64,000 nucleotides of DNA, taken from contig MGTD01000065.1 in the NCBI GenBank assembly GCA_001799285.1, positions 1-64,000 of the forward strand. The letters are read 5' to 3'. The position numbers and the translations under genes are program-made. Numbering within the stretch: the first letter of the stretch is position 1; the number at the start of each line of letters is the position of its first letter. This stretch comes from Deltaproteobacteria bacterium RIFOXYD12_FULL_56_24. Its GTDB lineage: Bacteria; Desulfobacterota; Desulfobulbia; Desulfobulbales; Desulfurivibrionaceae. This document shows positions 17,034 to 27,338 of this stretch, piece by piece. Below the pieces are notes generated by a model. It was given only the letters and a program-made list of their open reading frames with translations. It was not told the DNA's origin and searched no databases.

Positions 17034-17441
17034 ATGGCACTTATAACCTGGCAGGACCGCTATTCCGTCGGCATCAGAGAAATCGACGACCAGCACAAGC
17101 AGCTCATCAACATGATCAACGAACTCAATGACGCCATGCTGGCAGGCAAGGGGAAGGAACTCCTACTGCCGGTCCTCAATAAATTGGCCAGTTACTGCGT
17201 GAGCCATTTCGCCGTCGAGGAAAAACTGTTCGCCACCCATGCCTACCCGGAAACCGCCGACCACTTGGACAAACACCACAAGATGACCGCCAAAGTCACG
17301 GCTCTCATCGGCGAGGTGAAGAGCGGCAAAAGCACGATCAGTATCGAGGTGATGAACTTTCTCAAGAACTGGCTGGACAAGCATATCATGGAAACGGACA
17401 AGAAATACGGCCCCTATCTGAACAGCAAGGGCGTAAAATAA
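17034..17441 (+). CDS. Bacteriohemerythrin
   Basis: This 135-residue single-domain, non-heme diiron O2-binding protein carries the full ligand set: His in REIDDQHKQLI (near residue 21), His and Glu in VSHFAVEEKLF, the HLDKHHKM pair, and His plus Asp in WLDKHIMETDKKYG. It is the length of the four-helix domain alone, so it is likely cytoplasmic. In anaerobes and microaerophiles such proteins bind or deliver O2 or act as O2 sensors. AGGAG precedes the ATG. The stop codon lies inside the 8-base target duplication of a miniature element that begins two bases later. Confidence 0.95.
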   Translation: MALITWQDRYSVGIREIDDQHKQLINMINELNDAMLAGKGKELLLPVLNKLASYCVSHFAVEEKLFATHAYPETADHLDKHHKMTAKVTALIGEVKSGKSTISIEVMNFLKNWLDKHIMETDKKYGPYLNSKGVK

Positions 17442-17442
17442 G

Positions 17443-17597
17443 GTAACCGTCCAGCAGCACCACATCTTCGGACGATCGGCCCGGCTTACGTACACGAGGT
17501 ACGCAGCGCCGGTCCGCTTATCCAAATCTGCACCACTGCTGAAAGGTTACAGTCCGGTGGTTTTGGTACTTTGACGACCGCCTCGGTGAACGGTTAT
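17443..17597. mobile_element. IS66-type miniature element, copy 2, with perfect target duplication
   Basis: The element starts GTAACCGTCCAGCAG and ends GTGAACGGTTAT. It is flanked on both sides by AAAATAAG (17435-17442 and 17598-17605), a perfect 8-base duplication. An inner arm, CTGCTGAAAGGTTAC, ends at 17550, exactly 47 bases before the outer end. The core CACCACATCTT...GATCGGCCCGGCTTACGTAC...GTACGCA matches the copies at 26403 and 50208. The tail AGTCCGG...GGTGAACGGTTA matches 34712-34764. It has no open frame of its own. Confidence 0.88.
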
Positions 17598-17684
17598 AAA
17601 ATAAGCGATCCCGCTTCGGGCCGGGGAGCAGCCAGCTTCGCTCCCCCGGCCCCTCTCACTATCCATCCACCCCAAGGGCTCCCC

Positions 17685-17882
17685 ATGAACTGCCGGGTAA
17701 ACATCGATACTTACCGCTGCAATAGTTGCGAAACCTGCGTGATCATCTGCCCGGAGGTCTTCCGGATGAGCCCGGCCCTGGAAAAAGCGGAACCCACCTC
17801 CGATACCGTAAAGTGCAGCGAATCTCTTGATCGGGCCGCAGCCATGTGTCCGGAAAAATGCATCGAAATTGAAACGCTCTGA
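17685..17882 (+). CDS. Single-cluster [4Fe-4S] ferredoxin
   Basis: This 65-residue acidic electron carrier begins MNCRVNIDTYRCNSCETC. The ligands are C12-x2-C15-x2-C18, with C22-Pro close by and a distal Cys-Pro (AAMCPEKC). This spacing resembles the one-cluster ferredoxins of sulfate reducers, with extra Cys that may form a disulfide. AAGGG lies upstream of the ATG. It stands alone between the miniature element and adk. Its redox partner cannot be told from the neighbours. Confidence 0.88.
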   Translation: MNCRVNIDTYRCNSCETCVIICPEVFRMSPALEKAEPTSDTVKCSESLDRAAAMCPEKCIEIETL

Positions 17883-18084
17883 TTCCAGCTGCGCCAACGT
17901 TTCCATCCCCATGGATCCATCTTTGCCAAACAACGATGTTTCCCCTATCCCCAAGAATAAAAATCGGCTATAGTTGCTACCCGATTCATGCCGCGACCAG
18001 TGACGTTCCGGCAGTCCTGCCCCATTACGGCTCCCTGCCGTCTCTTGCGGCGTACCTTCATAAAAAAAACAGGAGAAACACAAC

Positions 18085-18732
18085 ATGAAACTTATTCTTT
18101 TGGGCGCTCCCGGCGCCGGTAAAGGCACCGTGGCAAAGCTGCTCACCGCCATTGACGGTTCGGTACAGATTTCCACCGGCGACATTCTCCGCGGCGCAGT
18201 CCAGGCCGGCACCCCGCTCGGCAAGGAAGCGGAAGGCTACATGAATCGGGGCGACCTGGTTCCCGACTCGCTTATCATGGGAATCATGGAAAATCGTCTT
18301 CAGGAGCCGGATTGTGCCAAGGGCTTTTTGCTGGACGGCTTCCCCCGCACCATCCCTCAGGCCGAGGCCCTGACCGCACTCCTGAAAAAACTGGGCATCG
18401 CCCTGGACATGGTCGCCTCCATCGAGGTTCCCCGCGATGTGATCTTCGACCGCCTCTGCACGAGAAGAACCTGCACCAACCCAACTTGCCAGGCGATCTA
18501 TAACACCAAGAGCAACCCGACCAAGGTGGAAGGGATCTGCGACAAGTGCGGCAGCCCGGCCATCCAGCGCGAGGATGAAACCCAGGAAGCCATCGCCCAC
18601 CGGCTTGACACCTACAACGAGAAAACCGCCCCCCTCGCCGGTTTCTACGAGAAGGCGGGCCTGCTGAAATCCATCGTCGGCACCTCCAGCGATGTGGTGG
18701 TTGACGCCATCAAGAAGCAACTTGGCCTCTAA
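18085..18732 (+). CDS. adk: Adenylate kinase with a zinc-type lid
   Basis: It catalyses AMP + ATP to 2 ADP, balancing cellular nucleotides. The 215 residues begin [20 protein letters not shown] (P-loop). [10 protein letters not shown] binds AMP, and [14 protein letters not shown] is the next conserved strand. The lid has four Cys in the pattern CTxxTCTNPTC then CDKCG, so a structural zinc is likely, as in Gram-positive and many deltaproteobacterial enzymes. AGGAGAA lies before the ATG. The 3' end overlaps trmFO. Confidence 0.97.
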   Translation: MKLILLGAPGAGKGTVAKLLTAIDGSVQISTGDILRGAVQAGTPLGKEAEGYMNRGDLVPDSLIMGIMENRLQEPDCAKGFLLDGFPRTIPQAEALTALLKKLGIALDMVASIEVPRDVIFDRLCTRRTCTNPTCQAIYNTKSNPTKVEGICDKCGSPAIQREDETQEAIAHRLDTYNEKTAPLAGFYEKAGLLKSIVGTSSDVVVDAIKKQLGL

Positions 18733-20056
18733 TATCCCGGAGATTGCCATCATCGGCGGCGGCCTCGCGGGATGCGAGGCCGCCTGGCAGATCGCTCAAC
18801 GGGGCGGCCGGGTAACGCTGCACGAGATGAAGCCGGTGCGCTTCAGTCAGGCTCACGAGTCGCCGCAGTTGGCGGAACTGGTTTGCAGCAACTCCCTGCG
18901 CGCCGCTGATGTCTCTTCCGCGGTGGGTCTGCTTAAAGAAGAGATGCGGTGCCTGGGCTCCCTGATTATGGCCGCGGCCGACCAGACCCAGGTTCCGGCC
19001 GGTCGGGCCCTGGCCGTGGACCGCGACCTCTTCGCCAGGTTCATAACCGAAAAAATCCAATCGCATCCGGACATCACCGTGGTCCGGGAGGAAATCACCG
19101 AAATTCCCCAGCCCGGCAAGTGGCCGGTCATCCTGGCCAGCGGCCCGCTTACCTCAAGCCCGCTTGCCGCATCCCTGGCCCAACTCACCGGGGAAGAACA
19201 CCTGTCCTTTTACGACGCCATTGCCCCCATCGTTGCCGTCGAATCCCTGGACCTGAGCATCGTCTATCGGGCCTCCCGCTACGACGACGGGCCGGGGGAC
19301 TACCTGAACTGCCCCCTGAACCGCGATGAATACGCCGCCTTTATCGAGGCCCTGCGCAACGCCGACAAGGTGCCACTCAAGGAATTCGAGGAACAAAAAT
19401 ACTTCGAGGGCTGTCTGCCCATCGAGGTTATGATGGAGCGTGGCGAAAACACCCTTCGCTTCGGCCCCATGAAACCGGTGGGATTGCCCGACCCGCGAAC
19501 CGGCCGCGACCCGTACGCCGTGGTCCAGCTCCGCATGGAAAAAAAAGACGGATTGTTCTACAATATGGTGGGCTTTCAAACCAAACTGACCTATGGGGCG
19601 CAACAGGCGGTCTTCCGTCTGATTCCTGGCATGGCCCAGGCGGAGTTCACCCGGCTCGGCAGTATCCACCGCAACACTTTTGTCTGCGGACCCAAGGTGT
19701 TGCTCCCCAGCCTGCAGGTGAAAAGCCGGCCCGATCTCCTGCTGGCCGGACAGCTCACCGGGGTGGAAGGTTATGTAGAGTCTACGGCCATGGGCTTGCT
19801 GGCCGGGATCAACGCGGGGCGGCTGGCCAATGGCCAAGCACCTCTTGAGCTGCCCGCCAATACCGCTTTGGGCGCTTTGCTCGGCCATCTGACTCGGACC
19901 GATCCAAAACATTTCCAGCCTTCCAACATTAACTTCGGTCTTTTCCCTGCCTGGGAGACCAAGCTCCCCAAAAAACTGCGAGGACAACACCGTGCCCAAA
20001 CAGCCCTGGCTGCCCTTAAACAGTTCTGCGACGCGGAAAAGCTGGAACCGGCTTGA
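18722..20056 (+). CDS. trmFO: Folate-dependent tRNA m5U54 methyltransferase
   Basis: This FAD enzyme uses methylenetetrahydrofolate to methylate U54 in the tRNA T-loop. The FAD-binding [18 protein letters not shown] starts a protein of about 444 residues. TrmFO/GidA signatures follow: [87 protein letters not shown] and [17 protein letters not shown]. The TTG at 18722 lies just after AAGAAGC and gives a family-like amino end. ATG 18692 would add ten residues and overlap adk by 41 bases, so the start is uncertain. The end overlaps the next gene by 65 bases. Confidence 0.94.
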   Translation: MASNIPEIAIIGGGLAGCEAAWQIAQRGGRVTLHEMKPVRFSQAHESPQLAELVCSNSLRAADVSSAVGLLKEEMRCLGSLIMAAADQTQVPAGRALAVDRDLFARFITEKIQSHPDITVVREEITEIPQPGKWPVILASGPLTSSPLAASLAQLTGEEHLSFYDAIAPIVAVESLDLSIVYRASRYDDGPGDYLNCPLNRDEYAAFIEALRNADKVPLKEFEEQKYFEGCLPIEVMMERGENTLRFGPMKPVGLPDPRTGRDPYAVVQLRMEKKDGLFYNMVGFQTKLTYGAQQAVFRLIPGMAQAEFTRLGSIHRNTFVCGPKVLLPSLQVKSRPDLLLAGQLTGVEGYVESTAMGLLAGINAGRLANGQAPLELPANTALGALLGHLTRTDPKHFQPSNINFGLFPAWETKLPKKLRGQHRAQTALAALKQFCDAEKLEPA

Positions 20057-23000
20057 GCATGGCCACCATTTTTTCTGCCTTCTCCTGCTCGTCGGTCTGC
20101 TGATTCTCTCCGTGGTCCACTCTTCCGCCGCAACCCCGCCCCGCCCCCGGCAACAGCTCGATATCGCCTTTGATCTTCAAGCCCGCCGGCTCACCGGCAG
20201 ATCCCTGATCACCATCCCCGCCCGGATTGAAATCACCGTCATCCTTGCCGGCCTGGAGATCACCGGGTTGCAATTGGATGGAATCCCCCTCCAGGACGCG
20301 GGACAGATAACCATTCCCTTCTCCCCGCAAGAGCAGCAGCTGGTTGTCAGCTTTCATAAAACCTACGCTGAGGGGCAAGCCGACGGACTCATCGGGCCAA
20401 ACGGCATCGCCCTCACCGGTCTCTGGCATCCGCGGCTTGACACCGACTGCCATTATGCGCTGACCGCCGCGATCCCCAAACAGTTTACCGCCGTTTCCGA
20501 AGCCGAAGAGATCAGCGACACGGTGACCGGAAATATCCGCACCGTCCGCTTCCGCTTCGACCATCCTCTTGCCGGTCTCAACTTCGTGGCCGGGCCCTAT
20601 GTGGTGGAGCAGGAGTCCTTCGGCCCTGGGCAGGCCCTTTATTCCTATTTTTTTGCGGAAGATCGGGAGCTGGCCGCAGAATACCGGAAGAAGGCCCTTG
20701 CCTATCTCAAGCGCTACCAGGAACTGATCGGCCCTTATCCCTACCAGCGTTTCAGCATCGTGGAAAACCGGCTCCCCACCGGCTACGCCATGCCCACCTT
20801 CACCCTGCTCGGCCAGGCCGTGGTTCGGTTGCCTTTTATCACCGAGACCTCCCTGGGCCATGAAGTGCTGCACAGCTGGTTCGGCAACGCGGTTGACGTG
20901 GATGCCAGCCAGGGCAACTGGTGCGAGGGGCTGACCACCTACCTGGCGGATCAGGCCTTTGCCGCGGAATCCGGGACCGGGGCCGCGTTCAGGAAGCAGC
21001 AGCTTATCACCTACCAGAGCTATGTGACCGCCGACAACACCATGGCTATCAAGGATTTCAGCGGGGCAGGCAGCCATCTTGCTTCCGGGAACAAGGTGGC
21101 CAGGGCTGTAGGTTACGAGAAGACCAGCATGATTTTTCACATGTTGCGCCGGGAGATAGGCGATCCCGCTTTTTATGCCGGGCTCCGTGATTTTTATGCC
21201 CTTTTCCGGCATCAACAGGCAGGGTGGCAGGATTTGGCCGCAAGTTTCAGTAAAAACGCGGGCCGGGATCTTACCCCGTTTTTCAGCCAATGGCTCAACC
21301 GGCCCGATCTTCCCCGCCTGCAAATCACCGCCGGTCCCCTTACGGAAAAAGAAGGCCAACTGCAACTTGCCCTCACCATCAAGCAGCTCCAGAAAAACCC
21401 TTACCGGCTGAGATTGCCCCTGGATATCACAACCGCCACGGACCAGGAGAGGCTGGAAGTGATCCTGACCGAACCAGAGACCAAACTGACCGTAAGCCTG
21501 GCTGATTATCCCTTACGGGTGATTGTCGACTCCGACTATGACCTGCTGCGAACCCTGGCCCCAGAAGAATTACCGCCCGCCTGGGCGCGCTTCCTCGGCG
21601 CCCGTGAGAAGGTGGCCATTATCCCGGAGGGAGAGGCAAAGCAGATCTATGCCCCGCTCAGCGACCTTCTGGCCGCCTTGAACTGCCCGACCAAGGGGGC
21701 AAGCGAGGCCACGGACAAGGATCTGGCCGACAAGTCCGTAATTTTTCTCGGCAGCGACAGCCGCCTGGCCCGCTCCCTCTTTGCCGGGCAGCCCCAAGCA
21801 GCCCAAGGTTTCACCCTGGAGACCAAGGAAAACCCCCTTGCCCCCGGTCAGGTTGCGGTGCTGACCGCCTCAGCCAGCGCGGCGGAAACCACAGCGGCCG
21901 CGCCCAAGCTCGCTCATTACGGCAGATACAGCGCGCTTCATTTCAACCTGGGACGAATCGAGCGAAAAATCATCGCCGATACCGACCAGGGATTGCGCCT
22001 GACCATTGACACCCCGCCCATGGGGATCGGCCTGCCCCAGGCATCTTCCTTTGCCGCAATCATGGAGCAGCTCGCCGTTAAACGGTTGGTGTATGTGGGC
22101 GAAACCCACACCCGGCATGAAGACCATCTCCTGCAACTTCGGGTGATCCGGGCCCTCTTCGCCCAGAACCCCAAACTTGCCATCGGCATGGAGATGTTTA
22201 GCCGGGAGGCGCAGCCCGTTCTCGATCGCTATGTGGCCGGGGAGCTGAACGAAAGGGAATTCTTGCAGCAGTCGGGATATTTTTCCAAGTGGGGCTTCGA
22301 TTACCGGTTGTACCGAGAGATCATCAATTTTGCCCGTCGCCACCGGCTGCCCATTGTCGCCCTGAACCAGGAAAAGGCGATTGTCGGCAAGATTTTCAAG
22401 GAGGGCACCTCAGTCCTGACCGCCGAGGAGATTGGCAAAATCCCTGCGGACCGCGATCTTGCCATCCCTGGCTATCGCCAACGGATAACCGAGGTCTTTG
22501 CCATGCACGGTCAGCAAGGCAGCCCAGCCAAAGGGCAGCTCAACGGCTTTTTTCAGGCCCAGGCCCTCTGGGATGAGAGCATGGCCGAATCCGTGGCCGA
22601 CTTTCTCAACGCCAATCCGGAGAGCCGGATGGTGGTGCTCGCCGGTCACGGGCACACCGACAAGGCCACGGCCATCCCACCAAGAGTCGCTCGTCGCCTT
22701 CCGGCCATCAGTCAGGCCGTCATTTTAAACAGCAGAGGCGGGGAACTTGAGCAGACCGAGGCTGATTATCTGATCTTTTCCAGGCCCGTCGAGCTGCCCC
22801 CAGCCGCAGTTCTAGGGGTGATGCTGGCCAACACTTCCGGGGGTCTGCAGGTGGAAGGGTTGTCCGAGCAAAGCAAGGCCAAAGAGGCAGGCATCCTGGC
22901 AAAAGATGTGATCCTGGCCCTGGATGAGGAACCGGTGGCCACCATCGACGATCTGAAGATCATTCTGCTGGCCAAAGAAACCGGCAAGCCGGTGATGGTC

Positions 23001-23072
23001 CGGATCAAACGTAAATCCGATTCCTGGTTCAAGCCGGAGGAGTCTATTCTTACCATCCCGGTAGAATTGTAG
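19992..23072 (+). CDS. Exported M1-type peptidase / ChaN-like / PDZ fusion protein
   Basis: The 1026-residue protein has a hydrophobic segment near residues 26-45 and then three regions. Residues 50-530 look like an M1-type gluzincin: [10 protein letters not shown] gives H290, E291 and H294, and [13 protein letters not shown] supplies Glu312. Residues 690-905 are ChaN/DUF399-like ([48 protein letters not shown]), a family of heme-binding iron-regulated lipoproteins. Residues 945-1010 form a PDZ domain ([19 protein letters not shown]). GTG 19992 was chosen for the GAGGA nine bases upstream and the signal-like segment; it overlaps trmFO by 65 bases. It probably acts in the periplasm, perhaps on heme proteins or bound peptides. 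That role is inferred. Confidence 0.82.
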   Translation: MPKQPWLPLNSSATRKSWNRLEHGHHFFCLLLLVGLLILSVVHSSAATPPRPRQQLDIAFDLQARRLTGRSLITIPARIEITVILAGLEITGLQLDGIPLQDAGQITIPFSPQEQQLVVSFHKTYAEGQADGLIGPNGIALTGLWHPRLDTDCHYALTAAIPKQFTAVSEAEEISDTVTGNIRTVRFRFDHPLAGLNFVAGPYVVEQESFGPGQALYSYFFAEDRELAAEYRKKALAYLKRYQELIGPYPYQRFSIVENRLPTGYAMPTFTLLGQAVVRLPFITETSLGHEVLHSWFGNAVDVDASQGNWCEGLTTYLADQAFAAESGTGAAFRKQQLITYQSYVTADNTMAIKDFSGAGSHLASGNKVARAVGYEKTSMIFHMLRREIGDPAFYAGLRDFYALFRHQQAGWQDLAASFSKNAGRDLTPFFSQWLNRPDLPRLQITAGPLTEKEGQLQLALTIKQLQKNPYRLRLPLDITTATDQERLEVILTEPETKLTVSLADYPLRVIVDSDYDLLRTLAPEELPPAWARFLGAREKVAIIPEGEAKQIYAPLSDLLAALNCPTKGASEATDKDLADKSVIFLGSDSRLARSLFAGQPQAAQGFTLETKENPLAPGQVAVLTASASAAETTAAAPKLAHYGRYSALHFNLGRIERKIIADTDQGLRLTIDTPPMGIGLPQASSFAAIMEQLAVKRLVYVGETHTRHEDHLLQLRVIRALFAQNPKLAIGMEMFSREAQPVLDRYVAGELNEREFLQQSGYFSKWGFDYRLYREIINFARRHRLPIVALNQEKAIVGKIFKEGTSVLTAEEIGKIPADRDLAIPGYRQRITEVFAMHGQQGSPAKGQLNGFFQAQALWDESMAESVADFLNANPESRMVVLAGHGHTDKATAIPPRVARRLPAISQAVILNSRGGELEQTEADYLIFSRPVELPPAAVLGVMLANTSGGLQVEGLSEQSKAKEAGILAKDVILALDEEPVATIDDLKIILLAKETGKPVMVRIKRKSDSWFKPEESILTIPVEL

Positions 23073-23168
23073 CAGGAGTCGGCAACCGGCCATGCCCCTC
23101 TGCAGGAGTCTTTTCTTTTGGCCTAAATCATGCTCCGGGCTATAATGGGCAAAAATCAAGGAGCACCC

Positions 23169-23972
23169 ATGACCACGCCAGAGCAAAAATATCCCGCAAC
23201 CTCGCCGATTCCTGCCCAGGCCGCCCTGGAATTTCTCCAGGATATCAGGCAGCTGGTCGCCTTCCAACAGGCAATCGGGATCGAAGGCTATCCCCGCACC
23301 CCTGGGATTGCCCGGTTTATTGCCGGTCAGCAGCAAGCTCCACCACCTGCCCAAGCCAAGACCTTAGCCTCCTGCAAGCCGGAGATGAGCAAAACCCCAG
23401 CAGCCCGGCCCCGGACTGCGACCGCAGTCATGCCGAACGCCACCCTGACCGTGCTGTATGCCGAGATAGCAGCCTGCCAACGCTGCCGGCGCCAAACCAG
23501 AGTAATCACCGGCGAAGCCACGACCGGGGGCAAACTCATGCTCATCACCGATGCGCCCTCTGCCGAGGATGACCTTTCCGGCCTGCCCATGAGCGGAGAG
23601 CCGGGGTTGCTCCTCGACAAGATGCTGGCCGCCATCGGCCTGAGCCGGGCAGACGTCCACCTGAGCCTGCTCACCAGATGCCATGCCATGGAGCCTGCGG
23701 ACCAAGAGGCAGTGGAAGCCTGCCTGCCCTTCCTGCTCAAGGAGATCCTGCTCGTGGCCCCCAAGATCATCTGCACCATGGGGGTACTCACCGCCCAGCA
23801 GCTGCTCCATACCAGCAAACCCTTGAGCCGGCTGCGCGGCAGGTTCCACGATTTCCAGGGCATTGCGCTGATGCCCACCTTCTCACCGGAATTTCTTTTG
23901 AAAAACCCGGAGATGAAAAAAGCAACCTGGCTGGACCTGCAACTGATCCAGAAAAAGCTCCAAATCTTATAG
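23169..23972 (+). CDS. Family-4-like uracil-DNA glycosylase homologue with altered active site
   Basis: This protein of about 267 residues has a UDG-superfamily domain in its carboxyl half. The Fe-S type Cys pattern is kept: CQRCRR, RCHAM and EACLPFL. The fold markers LLLDKMLAAIGL and LVAPKIICTMGVLTAQQLL are clear. The catalytic motifs differ from family 4. The usual GEAPG region reads ITDAPSAEDD, and the usual His-Pro of the second motif reads FSPEFLL. It may therefore bind DNA or a cluster without glycosylase activity, or act on another substrate. ATG 23169 follows AAGGAG; earlier ATGs at 23130 and 23145 lack a good site. A variable, Pro/Ala-rich linker covers about residues 45-90. Confidence 0.75.
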   Translation: MTTPEQKYPATSPIPAQAALEFLQDIRQLVAFQQAIGIEGYPRTPGIARFIAGQQQAPPPAQAKTLASCKPEMSKTPAARPRTATAVMPNATLTVLYAEIAACQRCRRQTRVITGEATTGGKLMLITDAPSAEDDLSGLPMSGEPGLLLDKMLAAIGLSRADVHLSLLTRCHAMEPADQEAVEACLPFLLKEILLVAPKIICTMGVLTAQQLLHTSKPLSRLRGRFHDFQGIALMPTFSPEFLLKNPEMKKATWLDLQLIQKKLQIL

Positions 23973-24066
23973 CCGCCCCATCGGCATAAAGTCCGCGGGC
24001 AAAACGCGGCATGGTTCCGCCTGATTTTTACGCCAACTCCGGTAACAATCTTTTCCCTTGGGAAAA

Positions 24067-26406
24067 ATGAGCATGACCAAACACACGGATGATATTCTGG
24101 GCAGCCTCAATGATGGAATACTGATCATTGACCGGAACTATACGATTATTTATGCCAACGAAAAGGTGGCGGAATTTTGCGGGAGCCCAACCGGCGGGAT
24201 AATCGGGCAAAAATGCCACGCGGTCTTTCACTCCAGCTCCACCCCCTGCGAACCAGGCGCCCGGTGTTCCCATCTGGAGGTATTCAGCAAAGAGCAGCCC
24301 GTCACCCTGAAGCATCATCATCTTCTGCCGGACGGTTCAACCAGGATCCTTGAAATTTCCGCCTCTCCCCTCCGGGATGGAAATGGAACGGTTGACCGGC
24401 TGATTCAGATCCTGCGGGACATCACCGTGGAAGAAAAGCTGCGCCAGGAGCTCGCCGTCAGTCACCATAACCTTGAGCTGATATTCACCAACGCCCCCTT
24501 TGTCATCTGCTTCGTTGACAAGGAGATGCGGATAATCCAACTGAATGCGGCCCTGGAAGCCCTGGTAGGAATCAAGAGTGAGGAGGCCAGGGGAAAGCAC
24601 TGCTATGACTGCTGGGGGCAGTATAGCCGCGATCCCGACCGGCGCGGCAGGGAAAGAATCTGCGATGGCTGCCAGGTTTCGAGTGCCTTGCTTGATGGAG
24701 AAAAACACAGTCATGAAAGAAGGGTCGGCGGGAGGATAATTGAGGTTATCAGCAACCCGGTACGCGATGCCGATGGTACGATTATCGGGGCCATGGAAAT
24801 CGGCTACGACATCACCGAACGCCATAGGGCCAGAGTTGCCCTGCAACAAAGTGAGCAACGATTCCGCACCATCCTTGACAGCGTCACGGACGCGATCTTT
24901 GTCACTGACCAAAACGCCCGCATTGTCAACATGAACAGGCGCGCCATTCTCTCGCTCGGCTACAGCAGCGAGGAACTGCTCCGGATGGGCATCGAGGATA
25001 TCGACCCGGATTTTTCCATGCCCCGGCACAGGGGGATTATCTGGAAAGCGTTTGATCTCGGCGAGGAGACGATCACCATCGAACGACGGCACCGGCGAAA
25101 GGACGGCTCCCTCATTCCCGTGGAAATCCATCTCGGCAAGATGGAGATCGACGGGCATCCGGCCATGCTGAATCTGGTCCGCGACGTTTCGGAACGGAAA
25201 CGCGCCGAACAGGCCCTGCGGGAAAGCGAGAACTACTATCAGGCTCTGTTCGAGAATTCGCCCAACGTCCTCTGCGTGGCCGATTTTTCCGGAATGCGGG
25301 AATGTCTTGCCGCTATAGCCGCAGGCGGCGCGACGGATTACGAGGCTTTCTTTCAGAAAAACCCAGAGGAACTGGCCGCCTGTTTATCGCGGCTGCGGCT
25401 TTCCAGGGTTAATCAGGCTGCCCTGGCGCTTTTTGGCGCACCTTCGCAGGAAGAATTGCTTGCAGGATTATGCACGATTATCGGGCCGGAAACAGCGGGG
25501 CAGACAGCCGAAGGTATGAGCGCGCTGGGGAGAAGCGAAACATCTTTCGAACATGAAATAGTTCTCCAACACCTCCTGACCGGGGCCAGGATATCCTGCA
25601 TCCTCCGCTGGAACGTAGTGCCCGGTTACGAGGAGAATTACCAGCGGGTCATCCTTTCGCTCACCGACATTTCGGCCAGAAAAAACACCGAAGACAAACT
25701 GGCAGACCACAGTGCGCAGCTACGAAGGTTATCTGCCCGGCTGGTTGAAACGGAGGAGGCAGAGCGGCGGCGGCTGGCCAGGGAACTGCACGACAAGCTC
25801 GGCCAGCAGCTGACCGCCCTTGCCCTCAACCTCAATATTATTGAGCAGAGCTTGCCGCCAAAGCAGATCATGGCGCAGCAAAAACGCATAACCGACACCT
25901 TGCATCTTTTGGAAGAAATGACCGAACAGGTCCGCGACATCACTGCGGATCTCCGGCCGCCGGTGCTGGACGATTACGGTCTGGCCGCCGCCCTGCGCTG
26001 GCATGGCGGCATATTCAGCAAGCGCAGCGGCATCTTCTGCGTGCTCAAGGGAGCGGACATCCCACGCCTGCCACCGCCTACGGAAATGACGCTCTTCCGG
26101 GTTGTCCAGGAGGCGCTGAACAATGTGGCCAAGCATTCCCGGGCAAGCAGGGTCGAAATCAGAAGCACCCTTGCCGGGAATCGCCTTTCTCTGGTGGTGC
26201 AGGACAACGGCAGGGGTTTCCCGAAGGCGGCTGAAGCGGACCTGCCGGAGGCCCTTAAGCTGGGGCTCGTCTCCATGGGGGAACGGATTGCTTCGGTCGG
26301 CGGAACGCTGGCGGTGACCTCCGCTCCCGGCTCAGGGACGATCATCTCGGTGGAGATCGTAACAGATCACGAGGTATCCCCAAGAGGTCAAAGAACCACG
26401 AAATAA
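24067..26406 (+). CDS. Multi-PAS sensor histidine kinase (NarX/DegS-like)
   Basis: This protein of about 779 residues has no clear membrane segment, so it is probably a soluble kinase. Four PAS-like regions lie at about 6-120, 128-255, 265-385 and 390-545. The first two carry Cys-rich loops (KCHAVFHSSSTPCEPGARC; KHCYDCW...ICDGCQ). The dimerisation region is HisKA_3 type with the phospho-His in RRRLARELHDKLGQQL, followed by a HATPase domain (NVAKHSRAS, VVQDNGRGF). The NarL-type regulator 120 bases downstream is the likely partner. The stop TAA falls in the end of the miniature element that separates the two genes, which suggests that the element supplied the stop. Confidence 0.9.
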   Translation: MSMTKHTDDILGSLNDGILIIDRNYTIIYANEKVAEFCGSPTGGIIGQKCHAVFHSSSTPCEPGARCSHLEVFSKEQPVTLKHHHLLPDGSTRILEISASPLRDGNGTVDRLIQILRDITVEEKLRQELAVSHHNLELIFTNAPFVICFVDKEMRIIQLNAALEALVGIKSEEARGKHCYDCWGQYSRDPDRRGRERICDGCQVSSALLDGEKHSHERRVGGRIIEVISNPVRDADGTIIGAMEIGYDITERHRARVALQQSEQRFRTILDSVTDAIFVTDQNARIVNMNRRAILSLGYSSEELLRMGIEDIDPDFSMPRHRGIIWKAFDLGEETITIERRHRRKDGSLIPVEIHLGKMEIDGHPAMLNLVRDVSERKRAEQALRESENYYQALFENSPNVLCVADFSGMRECLAAIAAGGATDYEAFFQKNPEELAACLSRLRLSRVNQAALALFGAPSQEELLAGLCTIIGPETAGQTAEGMSALGRSETSFEHEIVLQHLLTGARISCILRWNVVPGYEENYQRVILSLTDISARKNTEDKLADHSAQLRRLSARLVETEEAERRRLARELHDKLGQQLTALALNLNIIEQSLPPKQIMAQQKRITDTLHLLEEMTEQVRDITADLRPPVLDDYGLAAALRWHGGIFSKRSGIFCVLKGADIPRLPPPTEMTLFRVVQEALNNVAKHSRASRVEIRSTLAGNRLSLVVQDNGRGFPKAAEADLPEALKLGLVSMGERIASVGGTLAVTSAPGSGTIISVEIVTDHEVSPRGQRTTK

Positions 26407-26511
26407 GCGGTCACAGGGTGCCGCAGGTTGCGGCAAGCGGGACGGCGATGCGTACTTTTGTCCGTGAGCCGGATCGATCGCCGCAAGATGTGGTGCCCTG
26501 TGATCGCTTAC
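26403..26511. mobile_element. IS66-type miniature element, copy 3, between kinase and regulator genes
   Basis: ATAAGCGGTCACAGGG at the left and CCCTGTGATCGCTTAC at the right form inverted ends (reverse orientation relative to the copy at 50208). Its first 70 or so bases, read on the minus strand, closely match 50208-50278, including CACCACATCTTGC, GATCCGGCTCACG and AGTACGCATCGCCG. No target duplication is visible. The left end provides the TAA of the upstream kinase. The whole intergenic space between kinase and regulator is this element, so their co-transcription passes through its hairpin. Confidence 0.82.
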
Positions 26512-26524
26512 TGGAGATCGAATT

Positions 26525-27166
26525 ATGAGCATCCGGATAGCGCTGGTTGACGATCATGCCATGATCCGAGAGGGGCTGCGTGCCTTTCTGGAAAAAAATA
26601 CTTTCCTCAAAGTGGTCGGCGAGGCGGCGACCGGAGCCGAATGTCTGGCCATGCTCGAGGCCTGGCGGCCGGAGGTGGTGATCATGGACATCTCCATGCC
26701 CGATCTGAACGGCATCGAGACGACTCGGGAGATTGCCCGGCAATGGCCGTTGGTCAAGGTGGTCATCCTCTCGGTACATTCCACGACGGAGCATGTTTCC
26801 CAGGCCTTTGCCGCCGGGGCCATTGGCTATGTGCTTAAGGAGTCCATCGGCCGGGAACTGCTGATGGCCATCCGCGCGGCCCATGGCACAAGACGTTATT
26901 TGAGCGAGAAAATCGAGGCGACCGGCTGGAGGTATGTGGCGTCGGGGATGGCGAAATCCCCTCTGGAAAGTCTCAGCAGGCGCGAACGGCAGGTGCTGCA
27001 ACTGGTGGTGGAAGGCCACGCCAGTGTGGAGATCGCCGCTCGGCTTGACCTTTCCGCAAAAACGGTGGAAACCTACCGCAGCCGGCTCATGCAGAAGCTA
27101 GGGGTGAGCGATATCACCGCCCTGGTCAAGTTCGCCATCCAGCATGGCCTCACCACCCTGGGGTAG
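26525..27166 (+). CDS. NarL/LuxR-family response regulator
   Basis: This 213-residue protein has an amino-terminal receiver domain: IALVDDHAMIREGL with the acidic pair, VVIMDISMPDLNG with the phospho-Asp near residue 56, VILSVHS and VLKES. A LuxR-type helix-turn-helix follows in the last 65 residues (LSRRERQVLQLVVEGHASVEI...KTVETYRSRLMQKL). It should be phosphorylated by the multi-PAS kinase encoded just upstream and bind DNA as a dimer. The spacing between the two genes is taken up by a miniature element. Confidence 0.94.
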   Translation: MSIRIALVDDHAMIREGLRAFLEKNTFLKVVGEAATGAECLAMLEAWRPEVVIMDISMPDLNGIETTREIARQWPLVKVVILSVHSTTEHVSQAFAAGAIGYVLKESIGRELLMAIRAAHGTRRYLSEKIEATGWRYVASGMAKSPLESLSRRERQVLQLVVEGHASVEIAARLDLSAKTVETYRSRLMQKLGVSDITALVKFAIQHGLTTLG

Positions 27167-27287
27167 ACAGGAGCTGCACCCCACTCTCCACAAAAAAAGA
27201 AATCCTTAGGTATTTAGCTATACGCTTAAATATTTTTTCTTTTGTCAAGGTTTCCTGACAGACAAAGCTGTGTTTTGCTTCAATAGT

Positions 27288-27331
27288 GCAGGCGATTAGG
27301 GGAAGCCAACTGACCCCGCAAAGGAGCCTGC
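27288..27331 (+). promoter_or_regulatory. Nested hairpin before the frameshifted kinase gene
   Basis: GCAGGC (27288-27293) can pair with GCCTGC (27326-27331), and GGGG (27299-27302) with CCCC (27314-27317). The probable ribosome site AAGGAG lies in the right arm, eight bases before the outer ATG at 27339. Folding would hide the ribosome site. I do not recognise it as a known riboswitch. Confidence 0.35.
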
Positions 27332-27338
27332 CGGATAC

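Noticed and set aside
20016-21365. A 449-codon minus-strand frame opposite the M1/ChaN fusion gene
   Set aside because: It is Gly/Gln-rich shadow sequence without a ribosome site. The plus-strand gene explains the region.
27288-27331. A cyclic di-GMP (GEMM) riboswitch before the frameshifted kinase
   Set aside because: The conserved GEMM sequence elements are absent. Only a simple nested hairpin is visible.
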